Below the pieces are notes generated by a model that was not told where the DNA came from, made no database searches, and worked only from the letters and a program-made list of their open reading frames with translations. From Actinomycetes bacterium (lineage in GTDB: Bacteria; Actinomycetota; Thermoleophilia; Solirubrobacterales; Solirubrobacteraceae), in assembly GCA_021792455.1 (NCBI GenBank), contig JAJYUP010000018.1, positions 1 to 35,652 on the forward strand: a DNA stretch of 35,652 nt. Direction: 5' to 3'. Made by a program: the position numbers and the translations under genes. Each line of letters starts with the position of its first letter. The stretch's first letter is position 1. This document shows positions 7,761 through 14,945 of the stretch, piece after piece.

Positions 7761-9455
7761 ATGCTCGCTGGGATGATCAACACCACGGCTCAGATGCAAC
7801 TTCGCACGGATGCACACAGGCGCGAGGAGGATCCTGTATCGCGGCTCATCGCTGCAGCGACCTCCCCTGTCAGGGGGTTCGCTGAACGGCGGCTCGTCGT
7901 GCTTGGCTCTGCGCTCGTCATCGCGGCGGCGATCTTCCTCACCAGAGAGCTCATCGGCGGCTCGGACAACGCGAGCAGCTTCGGCTACTTCGTGCCCGTC
8001 GCCCTCGTCGCACTCGAGCTCGGCCTCGTCGCGGGGGTCGCTGCGGCGCTTTTCGCTGTCCTCGCCGTCCTTGCCTGGATGCTCACGACGCCTACCGACC
8101 TCGGGGCTCTCTCGCTCATCGTCAGGGCGCTCAGCTACCTCGCGCTTGGCGTCATCGCCGGTCGGTTCAGCGACATCATGCGTTCCACGCGCGTCCGTGA
8201 TCAGCGCCTGCTCAGGGCGGGGATCGATCTCGCGCGACTCGAGGATCGGGGTTCGCTTGCCAAGCTGCTCGTTGAGCACATCCAGCAGGCGACAGACCCT
8301 GCCTCCGTTGCGGTCACGATCGACGGCGTCGAGGCCTCCTCGGCTTCTCAGCCTGATGGGGAGCAGCTCACGCTGCCGGTCGTCTCCCATGGGGTCAGGG
8401 TTGGCTTCATCCAGGTCAGCGCTGGAGCAGGGCGGCGCTTCAAGCAGGAGGACAGGCTCACCCTACAGACGCTTGCGCTGCAGGCGGCGATCGCGAGCGA
8501 CAACCAGCGCCTCATCGCGATGCAGCGCGAGCAGGCGACCCTCCAGACCGAGATCGAGCGGATGCGGCGGCGGCTCGACCAGCAGGTGCGCAACGCCAGC
8601 CAGGTGATAGGACGCCATGAACAGGAACGCGGCGGAATCGCGCGTCAGCTGCGGGAGGAGGCCGCGCAGACGATGGCGGCGGCGCTGCTCACCGTCACGA
8701 TGCTTCAGCGTGCACCAAGCGAGCTCTCCCAAGCGCAGCTTCAGGACGTCCGTGACCAGGTGAAGATGTCGATCGCTGACCTGCGCCGGCTCGCCGCAAC
8801 GCTGCGGCCGAGCGTGCTCGACGAGCTTGGGCTCGCCTCTGCGCTTCAACGAGTCGCTGAGATCGAGGCGGAGCGCAACGGCCGTTCAGTCACCTTCTCG
8901 TTCGCGGGCCTGCACAAAAAGCTGCCTGCTCACGTCGAGACCTCGACCTACAGAGCGATCGAAGAGGTGCTCGAGGCGCTCAGCGCAGCGCCCATCGTTG
9001 CAGTCGACGTGCACGCCGATCAGGAGCGCGTACGAGTTGTCGTTGCCGCGGACGCAGGAGCGGATGCGGTCCGATCCGTTCAGGCGGACGCTGGAGTGGA
9101 TGCGGTCGGATCGGTTCAGGCGGACGCTGGAGCAGACGCTGTCCGATCGGTCTCACCGCGTCACGAGCCTGCGCACGAGGGTGCGCGCGAGGGTGTGCGC
9201 GGCGAGGCGAACCATCGCGCCTCGCCGGCGCTTTCGGAGGCTGCCTCGCAGTCGCATCCTCGCGCTGCCCACGCCGCCCAACAGGCCTCCCAGCCCCACC
9301 ATTCCGCCCCCCACGCGCTTCGCGACGCCTATTCTTATGCGCGCTCTGAGCTCGCCGCCACCAAGGCGCGGCTCGAGCTCATCGGCGGCTCGCTGCAGAT
9401 TCACTCGCTTGGTGCGGCAGGCGCGAGGATCGTCGCGGAGCTGCCGATCAGCTGA
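7761..9455 (+). CDS. Degenerate membrane sensor histidine kinase homologue (HisKA_3/NarX-like), probably a pseudokinase
   Basis: 564 residues. Seen: about four membrane segments (roughly 44-65, two within 73-110, 115-135), DUF4118-like; a GAF-like region (about 145-260); a coiled coil (about 255-285). A HisKA_3-type dimerisation region then follows, with HEQERGGIARQLREEAAQTM and LRRLAATLRPSVLDELGLASAL. In the family the motif is ARELHDE, with His accepting phosphate; here that residue is Arg298 (codon 8652-8654). The N-box is also lost (EEVLEALSAAP instead of EALTNALRHA). The D-box region is replaced by a roughly 100-residue low-complexity insert containing a 36-bp repeat; only the last strand (GGSLQIHSLGAAGARIVAEL) looks normal. 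So phosphotransfer and ATP binding are unlikely. The frame is intact, so it may be a signalling scaffold. No response regulator is adjacent. Confidence 0.85.
   Translation: MLAGMINTTAQMQLRTDAHRREEDPVSRLIAAATSPVRGFAERRLVVLGSALVIAAAIFLTRELIGGSDNASSFGYFVPVALVALELGLVAGVAAALFAVLAVLAWMLTTPTDLGALSLIVRALSYLALGVIAGRFSDIMRSTRVRDQRLLRAGIDLARLEDRGSLAKLLVEHIQQATDPASVAVTIDGVEASSASQPDGEQLTLPVVSHGVRVGFIQVSAGAGRRFKQEDRLTLQTLALQAAIASDNQRLIAMQREQATLQTEIERMRRRLDQQVRNASQVIGRHEQERGGIARQLREEAAQTMAAALLTVTMLQRAPSELSQAQLQDVRDQVKMSIADLRRLAATLRPSVLDELGLASALQRVAEIEAERNGRSVTFSFAGLHKKLPAHVETSTYRAIEEVLEALSAAPIVAVDVHADQERVRVVVAADAGADAVRSVQADAGVDAVGSVQADAGADAVRSVSPRHEPAHEGAREGVRGEANHRASPALSEAASQSHPRAAHAAQQASQPHHSAPHALRDAYSYARSELAATKARLELIGGSLQIHSLGAAGARIVAELPIS
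9051..9158. repeat. 36-bp tandem repeat inside the pseudokinase ATPase domain
   Basis: Three diverged units (9051-9086, 9087-9122, 9123-9158) encoding twelve-residue blocks of the type DAGADAVRSVQA. They sit where the ATP-lid and D-box of a histidine kinase would be. Confidence 0.85.
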
Positions 9456-9480
9456 CGGCGGTCGTGGCGTGGTCGGCGCA

Positions 9481-9563
9481 CCTTCTCGCGGGGTCGCGCA
9501 CCTTCTCGCGGGGTCGCGCACCTTCTTGCGGGGTCGCGCACCTTCTCGCGGGGTCGCGCACCT
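9481..9563. repeat. 20-bp intergenic tandem repeat between convergent genes
   Basis: Four units of ccttctcgcggggtcgcgca (9481-9500, 9501-9520, 9521-9540 with one change, 9541-9560), with partial copies on both sides. The array fills most of the 125-base gap between the pseudokinase stop and the convergent crotonase stop. Confidence 0.9.
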
Positions 9564-9580
9564 CGCTCCCTGGAGTGAGC

Positions 9581-10417
9581 TCACCGGCCCTCGAAGGCGG
9601 GCGCCCGCTTCTCTGTGAAAGCGCGCATCCCCTCCCTCAGGTCCCTCGATGCGAAGGAGGCTTTCCGCAGCTCGATCAGCTCCCTCTCCACCTCAGGACT
9701 CAAAGCGCCCTCTGCGCTCAGCAGCGCGCGCAGGATCCGCTTGTTGCCACGCTGGGCGAGCGGGGCGTTTGCCGCCAGCTCGCCTGCGATCTCGAGGCTG
9801 AAGCTCTCCAGCTTCTCAGCGCAGCAGACCCAGTTCACCAGCCCCCAGGTGAGGGCTGTGCCTGCGTCTATGTAGCGCCCGAGCAGGAACAGCTCCCGCG
9901 TGCGCGGCGCTCCAATCGCGTCCAGGAAGCGGCGCAGACCTGTGTGGGAGTAGACGAGGCCGAGCTTGCCTGGGGGCATGCCGAGCTTCATCGTCGCCTC
10001 CGCGAGGCGCAGGTCGCAGGCGAGCGCAAGCTCGAGCCCGCCGCCGATCGCGTGGCCGGGCAGCACTGCGACAGTCGGATTGGGGTGGGCGTCGAGCGCT
10101 TCCATCGCCTCTGTGAAGGGGTGGGCCACCAGCCGCTCCGCTCTGCGCTCGAAGTCGCCCTCGTCGATCTGCCCGATGTCATAGCCGGCGGAGAACATTC
10201 CGTTCGCGCCGGTCAGGATCACGCACCGCCCCCTCGTGTCGGTCGGCTCTTTCACCGCATGCGCTGCAAGCGTCGTCGCGATCGCATCGAGGATCTGCTC
10301 GTCGAGGGCGTTGCGCCTGCTTGGATTGTCGATCGTCAGGCGCAGCACGCCTTCGCCAGGCTCATCGACGATCAGCTTCCCGCCCGCAAGCAGTTCCGTC
10401 TCGGCACCGGCAGGCAT
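9581..10417 (-). CDS. Enoyl-CoA hydratase/isomerase (crotonase) family protein
   Basis: 278 residues. Acts on an acyl-CoA thioester. Seen: oxyanion-hole segments FSAGYDIGQ and GHAIGGGLELALACDLRLA, the typical crotonase core. The glutamate after GGG (Glu144 of rat enoyl-CoA hydratase) is present. The second catalytic glutamate (Glu164) is replaced: the motif reads MPPGKLGLVYSHTG, and the Tyr resembles the one in methylmalonyl-CoA decarboxylase (YgfG) rather than hydratases. Classical hydration is therefore doubtful; decarboxylase or isomerase activity is possible. Downstream of the biotin carrier gene on the same strand, separated by a hairpin. ATG 10417 has GAGGAGG directly against it, an unusually short spacing. 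Confidence 0.88.
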   Translation of the reverse strand: MPAGAETELLAGGKLIVDEPGEGVLRLTIDNPSRRNALDEQILDAIATTLAAHAVKEPTDTRGRCVILTGANGMFSAGYDIGQIDEGDFERRAERLVAHPFTEAMEALDAHPNPTVAVLPGHAIGGGLELALACDLRLAEATMKLGMPPGKLGLVYSHTGLRRFLDAIGAPRTRELFLLGRYIDAGTALTWGLVNWVCCAEKLESFSLEIAGELAANAPLAQRGNKRILRALLSAEGALSPEVERELIELRKASFASRDLREGMRAFTEKRAPAFEGR

Positions 10418-10456
10418 CCTCCTCGCCGCTCTCTCAGCTGTTTTCTGGATGGGTTG

Positions 10457-10480
10457 GGCAGGGCGAAGGATCGCCCTGCC
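10457..10480 (-). terminator. Hairpin after the biotin carrier gene
   Basis: Perfect 10-bp stem GGCAGGGCGA / TCGCCCTGCC with a 4-base loop, 15 bases past the stop of the biotin carrier gene on the minus strand. No T-run follows, as is common in GC-rich actinobacteria. It may attenuate read-through into the crotonase. Confidence 0.6.
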
Positions 10481-10495
10481 GGGGGTTGTGTGCGC

Positions 10496-10708
10496 TCATT
10501 CCAAGAGAACGAGCGGGTCGCCCTCGTTCACCGCGTCGCCCTCTTGACAGAGGATCTTCACGACGACGCCTGAGTCTTCGGCCTCGACGGGCATCTCCAT
10601 CTTCATCGACTCCAGGATCGCGACGACCTCGCCCTCCTCGATCTCGTCGCCGACTGAGCATTCGATCTTCCAAACTGTCCCTGTGATGTGAGCCTCCACC
10701 TGCGCCAA
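10496..10708 (-). CDS. Stand-alone biotin carboxyl carrier protein (biotin/lipoyl-attachment domain)
   Basis: 70 residues, consisting of one biotinyl domain. Seen: AHITGTVWKIECSVGDEIEEG, then the biotinylation motif ESMKMEM with Lys36 as the attachment residue, then GVVVKILCQEGDAVNEGDPL. The TTG start at 10708 is chosen because the domain begins there and GAGGAGG lies five bases upstream; an in-frame start at 10810 would add 34 unrelated residues. It would carry carboxybiotin between a biotin carboxylase and a carboxyltransferase of an acyl-CoA carboxylase. Neither partner is adjacent, though a carboxyltransferase is encoded at 28801-30441. The family is certain; its partner is not. Confidence 0.9.
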   Translation of the reverse strand: MAQVEAHITGTVWKIECSVGDEIEEGEVVAILESMKMEMPVEAEDSGVVVKILCQEGDAVNEGDPLVLLE

Positions 10709-10908
10709 GCGAGCCTCCTCGTATCTCTTTGCGTCCGTCGCCAATTGCCTCACGCCATCTTTTCCGGCTTCACGCCGAGCGTCGATGCAACCGCACAATA
10801 ATCCCTTCATCGTCGCTACGCTGGGCTCGGTTGATCGCCAAGCGCTCCGCCCAGGATGACCGTTCCAGCCATCTCATCACCAGCTCGCCAGGCGATCGGC
10901 TTCGCATC

Positions 10909-12396
10909 ATGATCCTTGCGATCGACCAGGGCACGACGTCGAGCAGCTGCGTCGTCTTCGATCAGGGTATGCGGGCGATCGGGCGGGCGAGCGCTGAGCT
11001 TCCGCAGAGCTTCCCGAAGCCGGGCTGGGTCGAGCACGATGCGGGCGAGATCTGGCGGCTCACGCGCGAGCTTGCGCAGCGCGCGCTCGATGCCGCGGGG
11101 CTGTCTGCAGGCGAGCTGCTCGCGATCGGACTCACCAACCAGCGAGAGACCGTCTGTGCCTGGGACAGGGACACTGCGAGGCCGCTGTGCAACGCGATCG
11201 TCTGGCAGGACAGGCGCACCGCTCCGCACTGTGAGCGGCTGCGCAGCGAAGGACTTCAGAGCCTCGTGCGGGAGCGCACAGGCCTCCTGCTCGACCCCTA
11301 CTTCTCTGCGACGAAGCTCGCGTGGATGCTTCACCACGTCGCGGGTCTGCGCGAGCGGGTGCAGCGGGGAACGGCGCTGCTTGGCACCATCGACTCCTGG
11401 CTCATGTTCAACCTCACAGGCGAGCACATCACCGACGTCACGAATGCATCCCGCACGCTGCTGTTCGACATCGAGCGGCGATGCTGGGATCAGCAGCTGC
11501 TCGATCTCTTTCAGATCCCTGCGGAGGCGCTGCCAGAGGTCCGTGCCAGCGCGGGCCTGCTTGGGAGGGTGCGTGAAGGCGCGCTTCATCGCTGCGCAGG
11601 CACGCCTGTCACTGGGCTTGCAGGCGATCAGCAGGCAGCTCTGCTCGCCCAGGGCTGCCTGCATCCTTCGATCGCGAAGGCGACGTATGGGACTGGCGTC
11701 TTTGTGCTCGTCAACGTCGGCACCGAACGCCCTCGCCCTGTGGACGGCCTCATCGGGACCGTCGCCCTTCAGGTTGGCGGTGCGCTCACCTACGCCTATG
11801 AGGCCTCCGTGTTCGCCGCCGGCGCCGCGGTGCAGTGGCTGCGGGACGGCCTCGAGGTCATCCAGTCCGCGAGCGAGACTGAAGCGCTCGCCGCGTCACT
11901 GCCCTCGAACGAGGGCGTCTACTTCGTGCCGGCGCTCACTGGCCTTGGCTCCCCTCACTGGGACCCCCACGCCAGGGGCACGATCGTCGGCCTCACGCGC
12001 GGCTCAGGCAGGAGGCACCTCGTGCGTGCGACGCTCGAGGCGATCGCCTACCAGACGGCGGATGCTCTCGAGGCGATTCAGGACGCCTGTGGTCAGCAGG
12101 TCGAGGAGCTGCGCGCCGACGGCGGCGGCAGCGACAACAGGTGGCTCATGCAGTTTCAAGCCGACATCCTTGGAGTCCCTGTGCGCGTCGCCGGCGGGCC
12201 TGAGGCGACTGCGCGGGGCGCGGCGCTGCTCGCGGGTGTCGGCGCTGGGCTCTGGGGCGTGGAGCATGCCGCTTCGACGTGGAGGGAGCAGGCGAGATAT
12301 CAGCCGAGGATCGACCCAAGCGCCCGCTCGCACCTTCTCGAGGGCTGGCGTGATGCGCTCTCGCGCGCCGCAGGCGGAGCGGCCTCGAGCCGATGA
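10909..12396 (+). CDS. glpK: Glycerol kinase
   Basis: Phosphorylates glycerol to sn-glycerol-3-phosphate with ATP. 495 residues, the normal length. Seen: FGGY-family ATP-binding start MILAIDQGTTSSSCVVFDQG, the glycerol-contacting region TNQRETVCAWDRDT, then GTIDSWLMFNLTG, GLAGDQQAALLAQGC, TYGTGVFVLVN, and ADGGGSDNRWLMQFQADILG in the C-terminal domain. ATG 10909 is fixed by homology; an open frame reaches back to 10729 but that stretch does not belong. Its stop overlaps the next gene (PlsC) in an ATGA, so kinase and acyltransferase are coupled. That fits a route glycerol to glycerol-3-phosphate to phosphatidic acid. Divergent from the biotin carrier gene. Confidence 0.96.
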   Translation: MILAIDQGTTSSSCVVFDQGMRAIGRASAELPQSFPKPGWVEHDAGEIWRLTRELAQRALDAAGLSAGELLAIGLTNQRETVCAWDRDTARPLCNAIVWQDRRTAPHCERLRSEGLQSLVRERTGLLLDPYFSATKLAWMLHHVAGLRERVQRGTALLGTIDSWLMFNLTGEHITDVTNASRTLLFDIERRCWDQQLLDLFQIPAEALPEVRASAGLLGRVREGALHRCAGTPVTGLAGDQQAALLAQGCLHPSIAKATYGTGVFVLVNVGTERPRPVDGLIGTVALQVGGALTYAYEASVFAAGAAVQWLRDGLEVIQSASETEALAASLPSNEGVYFVPALTGLGSPHWDPHARGTIVGLTRGSGRRHLVRATLEAIAYQTADALEAIQDACGQQVEELRADGGGSDNRWLMQFQADILGVPVRVAGGPEATARGAALLAGVGAGLWGVEHAASTWREQARYQPRIDPSARSHLLEGWRDALSRAAGGAASSR

Positions 12397-13127
12397 AGCC
12401 CCAGGTCTACAGGGACCCGCGGCCAGCGGAGCACTTCGATCGCTTCCACGAGCGTGCGCGCACGAAGGATCCTGACTGGGCGTATGAGCTCACGCGCGTG
12501 TTCACATCCCTCTATGCGTTCACCCTGCTGAGGGCGAGGTCGATATGCGTCGGCAACGTCCCCGGTCAGGGTGCCCTCATCCTCGCCCCCAATCACTTCT
12601 CCTTCATGGACCACTTCCTCATCGCGGCCTTCATCAGGCGCAGGGTTCGCTTCATGGCGAAGTCACAGCTGTTCAAAGCACCGATGCAGGCGCTCTTCAC
12701 ACATGGCGGCGTCTTCCCAGTGCGCCGGGGCGCGAAAGACGAAGAGGCCTTCACGACCGCGGAGATGATCCTCCGGAGGGGCGGCGTCGTTGCGATGTAC
12801 TGCGAGGGAGGGCGCTCGCGCACCGGTCAGGTCTCCGCGGAGGCCAAGCCGGGCATCGGGCGCCTCGTGCTCAGCACTGGCGCGCCCGTCGTGCCGATCG
12901 CGATCCACGGATCCTCACGCATACGCAACTGGAAGAGGCTGCGGTTCCCGCAGGTGACGGTGAGGTATGGCAGGGCGATCCAGTGGGATGCTCTGCCAGA
13001 CGCGAGCAGGGAGCAGCAGCAGGCCGTTGCCGACGAGATCCTCCATCAGATCCGCCTGCTCTATCAGGGCCTTCAGAGCGATCGGCGCGCCGCCGTTCAG
13101 GCGGGCGAGCGCACGTGGGTGCCGTGA
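12393..13127 (+). CDS. 1-acyl-sn-glycerol-3-phosphate acyltransferase (PlsC family)
   Basis: 244 residues. Transfers an acyl chain to lysophosphatidic acid or a similar acceptor at the inner membrane face. Seen: the catalytic HX4D motif in PNHFSFMDHFL (His68, Asp73), the block FMAKSQLFKAPMQALF, GGVFPVRRG, the acceptor-binding EGGRSRTG and a terminal GAPVVPIAIHGSS. ATG 12393 overlaps the glpK stop by 4 bases, and the stop overlaps the following ATG at 13127. This is a tightly coupled glycerolipid operon. No extra transmembrane domain is evident. The exact acceptor is not readable from sequence. Confidence 0.93.
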   Translation: MKPQVYRDPRPAEHFDRFHERARTKDPDWAYELTRVFTSLYAFTLLRARSICVGNVPGQGALILAPNHFSFMDHFLIAAFIRRRVRFMAKSQLFKAPMQALFTHGGVFPVRRGAKDEEAFTTAEMILRRGGVVAMYCEGGRSRTGQVSAEAKPGIGRLVLSTGAPVVPIAIHGSSRIRNWKRLRFPQVTVRYGRAIQWDALPDASREQQQAVADEILHQIRLLYQGLQSDRRAAVQAGERTWVP

Positions 13128-14083
13128 TGCGCTCGCGGCTCGATGTCGGCGGCGTCGTCCGCAGCGTGTTTCAGATCTATGTCGATCAGGCCTCTGTGCT
13201 CATGCCCGCCGCCGCCGCGGTGTTCGTCGTCTCTGGCATCCTCACCGAACTGCTGCTCGCCACCGGCTCTGGTGGGCTCACGCTGCTTGGGCTCCTCGTC
13301 TCGCTCGTCGCGACCACCCTGTTCTCCGGCATGGTCGTGCTGCTCGTCGCCGACGTCCGGGATGGGCGGCGGGATCTCAGCGCCTCGCAGCTGCTTGGCG
13401 GCGTTGCGCCTGTCGCTGGCCGTCTCATCGGCGTCGCCCTTCTCACCGGCATCCTCGAGGGGCTCGGATTCATTCTTCTCATCGTGCCTGGCCTCGTCCT
13501 GTTCACGATCTGGGCGGTCGTTGCGCCGGTTGTCGTCATCGAGCGCACAGGCGTGCTCGCCGCGCTCGCGCGCAGCCGCGACCTCGTCAGGGGCAACGGC
13601 TGGCAGGTCTTCGCGGTGATCCTGCTGCTGTTCGTCGGCGTCGTCGCGATCAGCCTCACGCTCGACTCTGCTGCCGCTGCCGCTGGGACTGCCGTCGGCC
13701 TCGTCGTCAGGGTCATCGTCGGCATCCTTGCGGCTCCGATCTCAGCGCTTGCGGCAGCCGTCCTCTACTTCGAGCTGCGCGAGCGCGAGCGCGAGGCGCC
13801 CCACGGCAGCTTTCTCTCCTCGCAGGATGGGGGAGGGTACGATCTCGATCGTCAACCACAGGACCTCAATGGCCACCACATGCGACAGCCGCCACATGCG
13901 ACAGCCGCCACATGCGACAGAGTCGAGCGTCATCGCTTCGCAGAGATCGAGGCCTCATCTCCTCCGCGATCTCGAAGCGTCGCCAGGTCCTCCAGATCGA
14001 AGGCAGGCGGGCTTGTGGGGATCGAGCCACCGGATGAGAGAACTCTACTTTTGCCGATAGCTCGTCGTTATCGCGCGCTGTGA
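13127..14083 (+). CDS. Multi-pass membrane protein (GDPD membrane-domain/YciC-like), with repeat-encoded C-terminal tail
   Basis: 318 residues. Seen: about five to six hydrophobic segments in residues 20-215, including MPAAAAVFVVSGILTELLLA, GLLVSLVATTLFSGMVVLLV, LGFILLIVPGLVLFTIWAVV and WQVFAVILLLFVGVVAISL. The pattern PGLVLFTIWAVVAPVVVIER with a following ARSRDLVRGNGWQVF resembles the membrane domain found beside glycerophosphodiester phosphodiesterases; transport or lipid roles are guesses. ATG 13127 overlaps the PlsC stop by one base, so it belongs to the glpK-plsC operon. The last 90 or so residues are polar, low complexity and run through a 16-bp tandem repeat, so the native C-terminus is uncertain. 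Confidence 0.8.
   Translation: MRSRLDVGGVVRSVFQIYVDQASVLMPAAAAVFVVSGILTELLLATGSGGLTLLGLLVSLVATTLFSGMVVLLVADVRDGRRDLSASQLLGGVAPVAGRLIGVALLTGILEGLGFILLIVPGLVLFTIWAVVAPVVVIERTGVLAALARSRDLVRGNGWQVFAVILLLFVGVVAISLTLDSAAAAAGTAVGLVVRVIVGILAAPISALAAAVLYFELREREREAPHGSFLSSQDGGGYDLDRQPQDLNGHHMRQPPHATAATCDRVERHRFAEIEASSPPRSRSVARSSRSKAGGLVGIEPPDERTLLLPIARRYRAL
13876..13920. repeat. 16-bp tandem repeat inside a coding tail
   Basis: Two perfect units of ccacatgcgacagccg (13876-13891, 13892-13907) plus a 13-base partial copy. They lie in the C-terminal tail of the membrane protein. Sixteen is not a multiple of three, so successive units are read in different frames, and a change in copy number would switch the downstream frame. 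Confidence 0.9.
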
Positions 14084-14165
14084 GCATCGCGCCGGTGTCG
14101 CCCACGGCCGCGAACAGCTTGGATGTCCACTTCGAGCACGCTCCTGCGCTTCGAGCGTCACGCTC

Positions 14166-14945
14166 ATGCTGCTGAGGGCTCAGAAGAACTGGGATGCCCA
14201 CGTCGAGCACGCGGAGGAGATCGCGCGCAGCGCGGGCTTCTCTGGGTTGCGCGAGCGCATAGTCGACCTCGCTTCGCTGTCTGGTGGCGAGGTCGTCGTC
14301 GACGTCGGCTCTGGCACCGGCCTGCTCTCCCTCGCCGTTGCGGGGCAGGCCTCGGTCGTGTGGGCGCTCGACAGCTCGCGTGCGATGGGCGAGTATCTCG
14401 CCGTGAAGGCGGAGAGCGCCGGGCTTGCCAACATCCGGCCAGTGCACGCCTCCGCCGTCAGCATGCCGCTCGTCGACGAAGTTGCGGACGTCGTGCTCTC
14501 GAACTACTGCTATCACGAGCTGCGCGACGATCAGAAGCGACGCGCTCTCGCTGAGGCCTACCGCGTGCTCAAGCCTGGCGGCAGGATCGTCATAGGCGAC
14601 ATGATGTTCTCGCTCAGCGCGACCGCCGCCCGCGACCGCAAGCTCATCGTCGCGAAGGTGAGGGCGATAGCCCGCAGAGGGCTGCCAGGCATCTGGCGGC
14701 TTCTCAAGAACGCGACCAGGCTAATGCTTCGCCAGTGGGAGCATCCCCAGAACGCCGCCTGGTGGGAGCGGACGCTTCGGGACGCCGGCTTTCGGAACGT
14801 GAGAGTGCAGACGTTTGCCCACGAGGGGGGAGTCGCCTCTGCGGTCAGGCCTGAGGAGGGCGCTAGGGATCAGCCTGCATGTTCGCCACGCCTTGCAGGC
14901 TCCCCGCTTCTTCCATCTGATGCAGGGCCCCTTGCTCGTGCTTGA
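14166..14945 (+). CDS. Class I SAM-dependent methyltransferase
   Basis: 259 residues. Seen: the SAM-binding glycine-rich motif VVVDVGSGTGLLSLAV (motif I, about residues 43-58), the acidic end of strand 2 in WALDSS, motif II/III regions ADVVLSNYCYHEL and LAEAYRVLKPGGRIVIGDMM, and a C-terminal DAGFRNVRVQTF. This is the UbiE/Methyltransf_11 type. The acceptor is unknown. The C-terminal 27 residues run antisense into the convergent hydrolase gene (overlap 14863-14945) and are low complexity. Confidence 0.88.
   Translation: MLLRAQKNWDAHVEHAEEIARSAGFSGLRERIVDLASLSGGEVVVDVGSGTGLLSLAVAGQASVVWALDSSRAMGEYLAVKAESAGLANIRPVHASAVSMPLVDEVADVVLSNYCYHELRDDQKRRALAEAYRVLKPGGRIVIGDMMFSLSATAARDRKLIVAKVRAIARRGLPGIWRLLKNATRLMLRQWEHPQNAAWWERTLRDAGFRNVRVQTFAHEGGVASAVRPEEGARDQPACSPRLAGSPLLPSDAGPLARA

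Noticed and set aside
9051-9158. Frameshifted pseudogene in place of the kinase homologue
   Set aside because: The frame is intact through the repeat and returns to a recognisable last ATPase strand, so I describe an intact gene with lost motifs rather than a frameshift.
10816-11664. A 282-codon minus-strand ORF
   Set aside because: Mirror of glycerol kinase codons; no domain and no ribosome-binding site.
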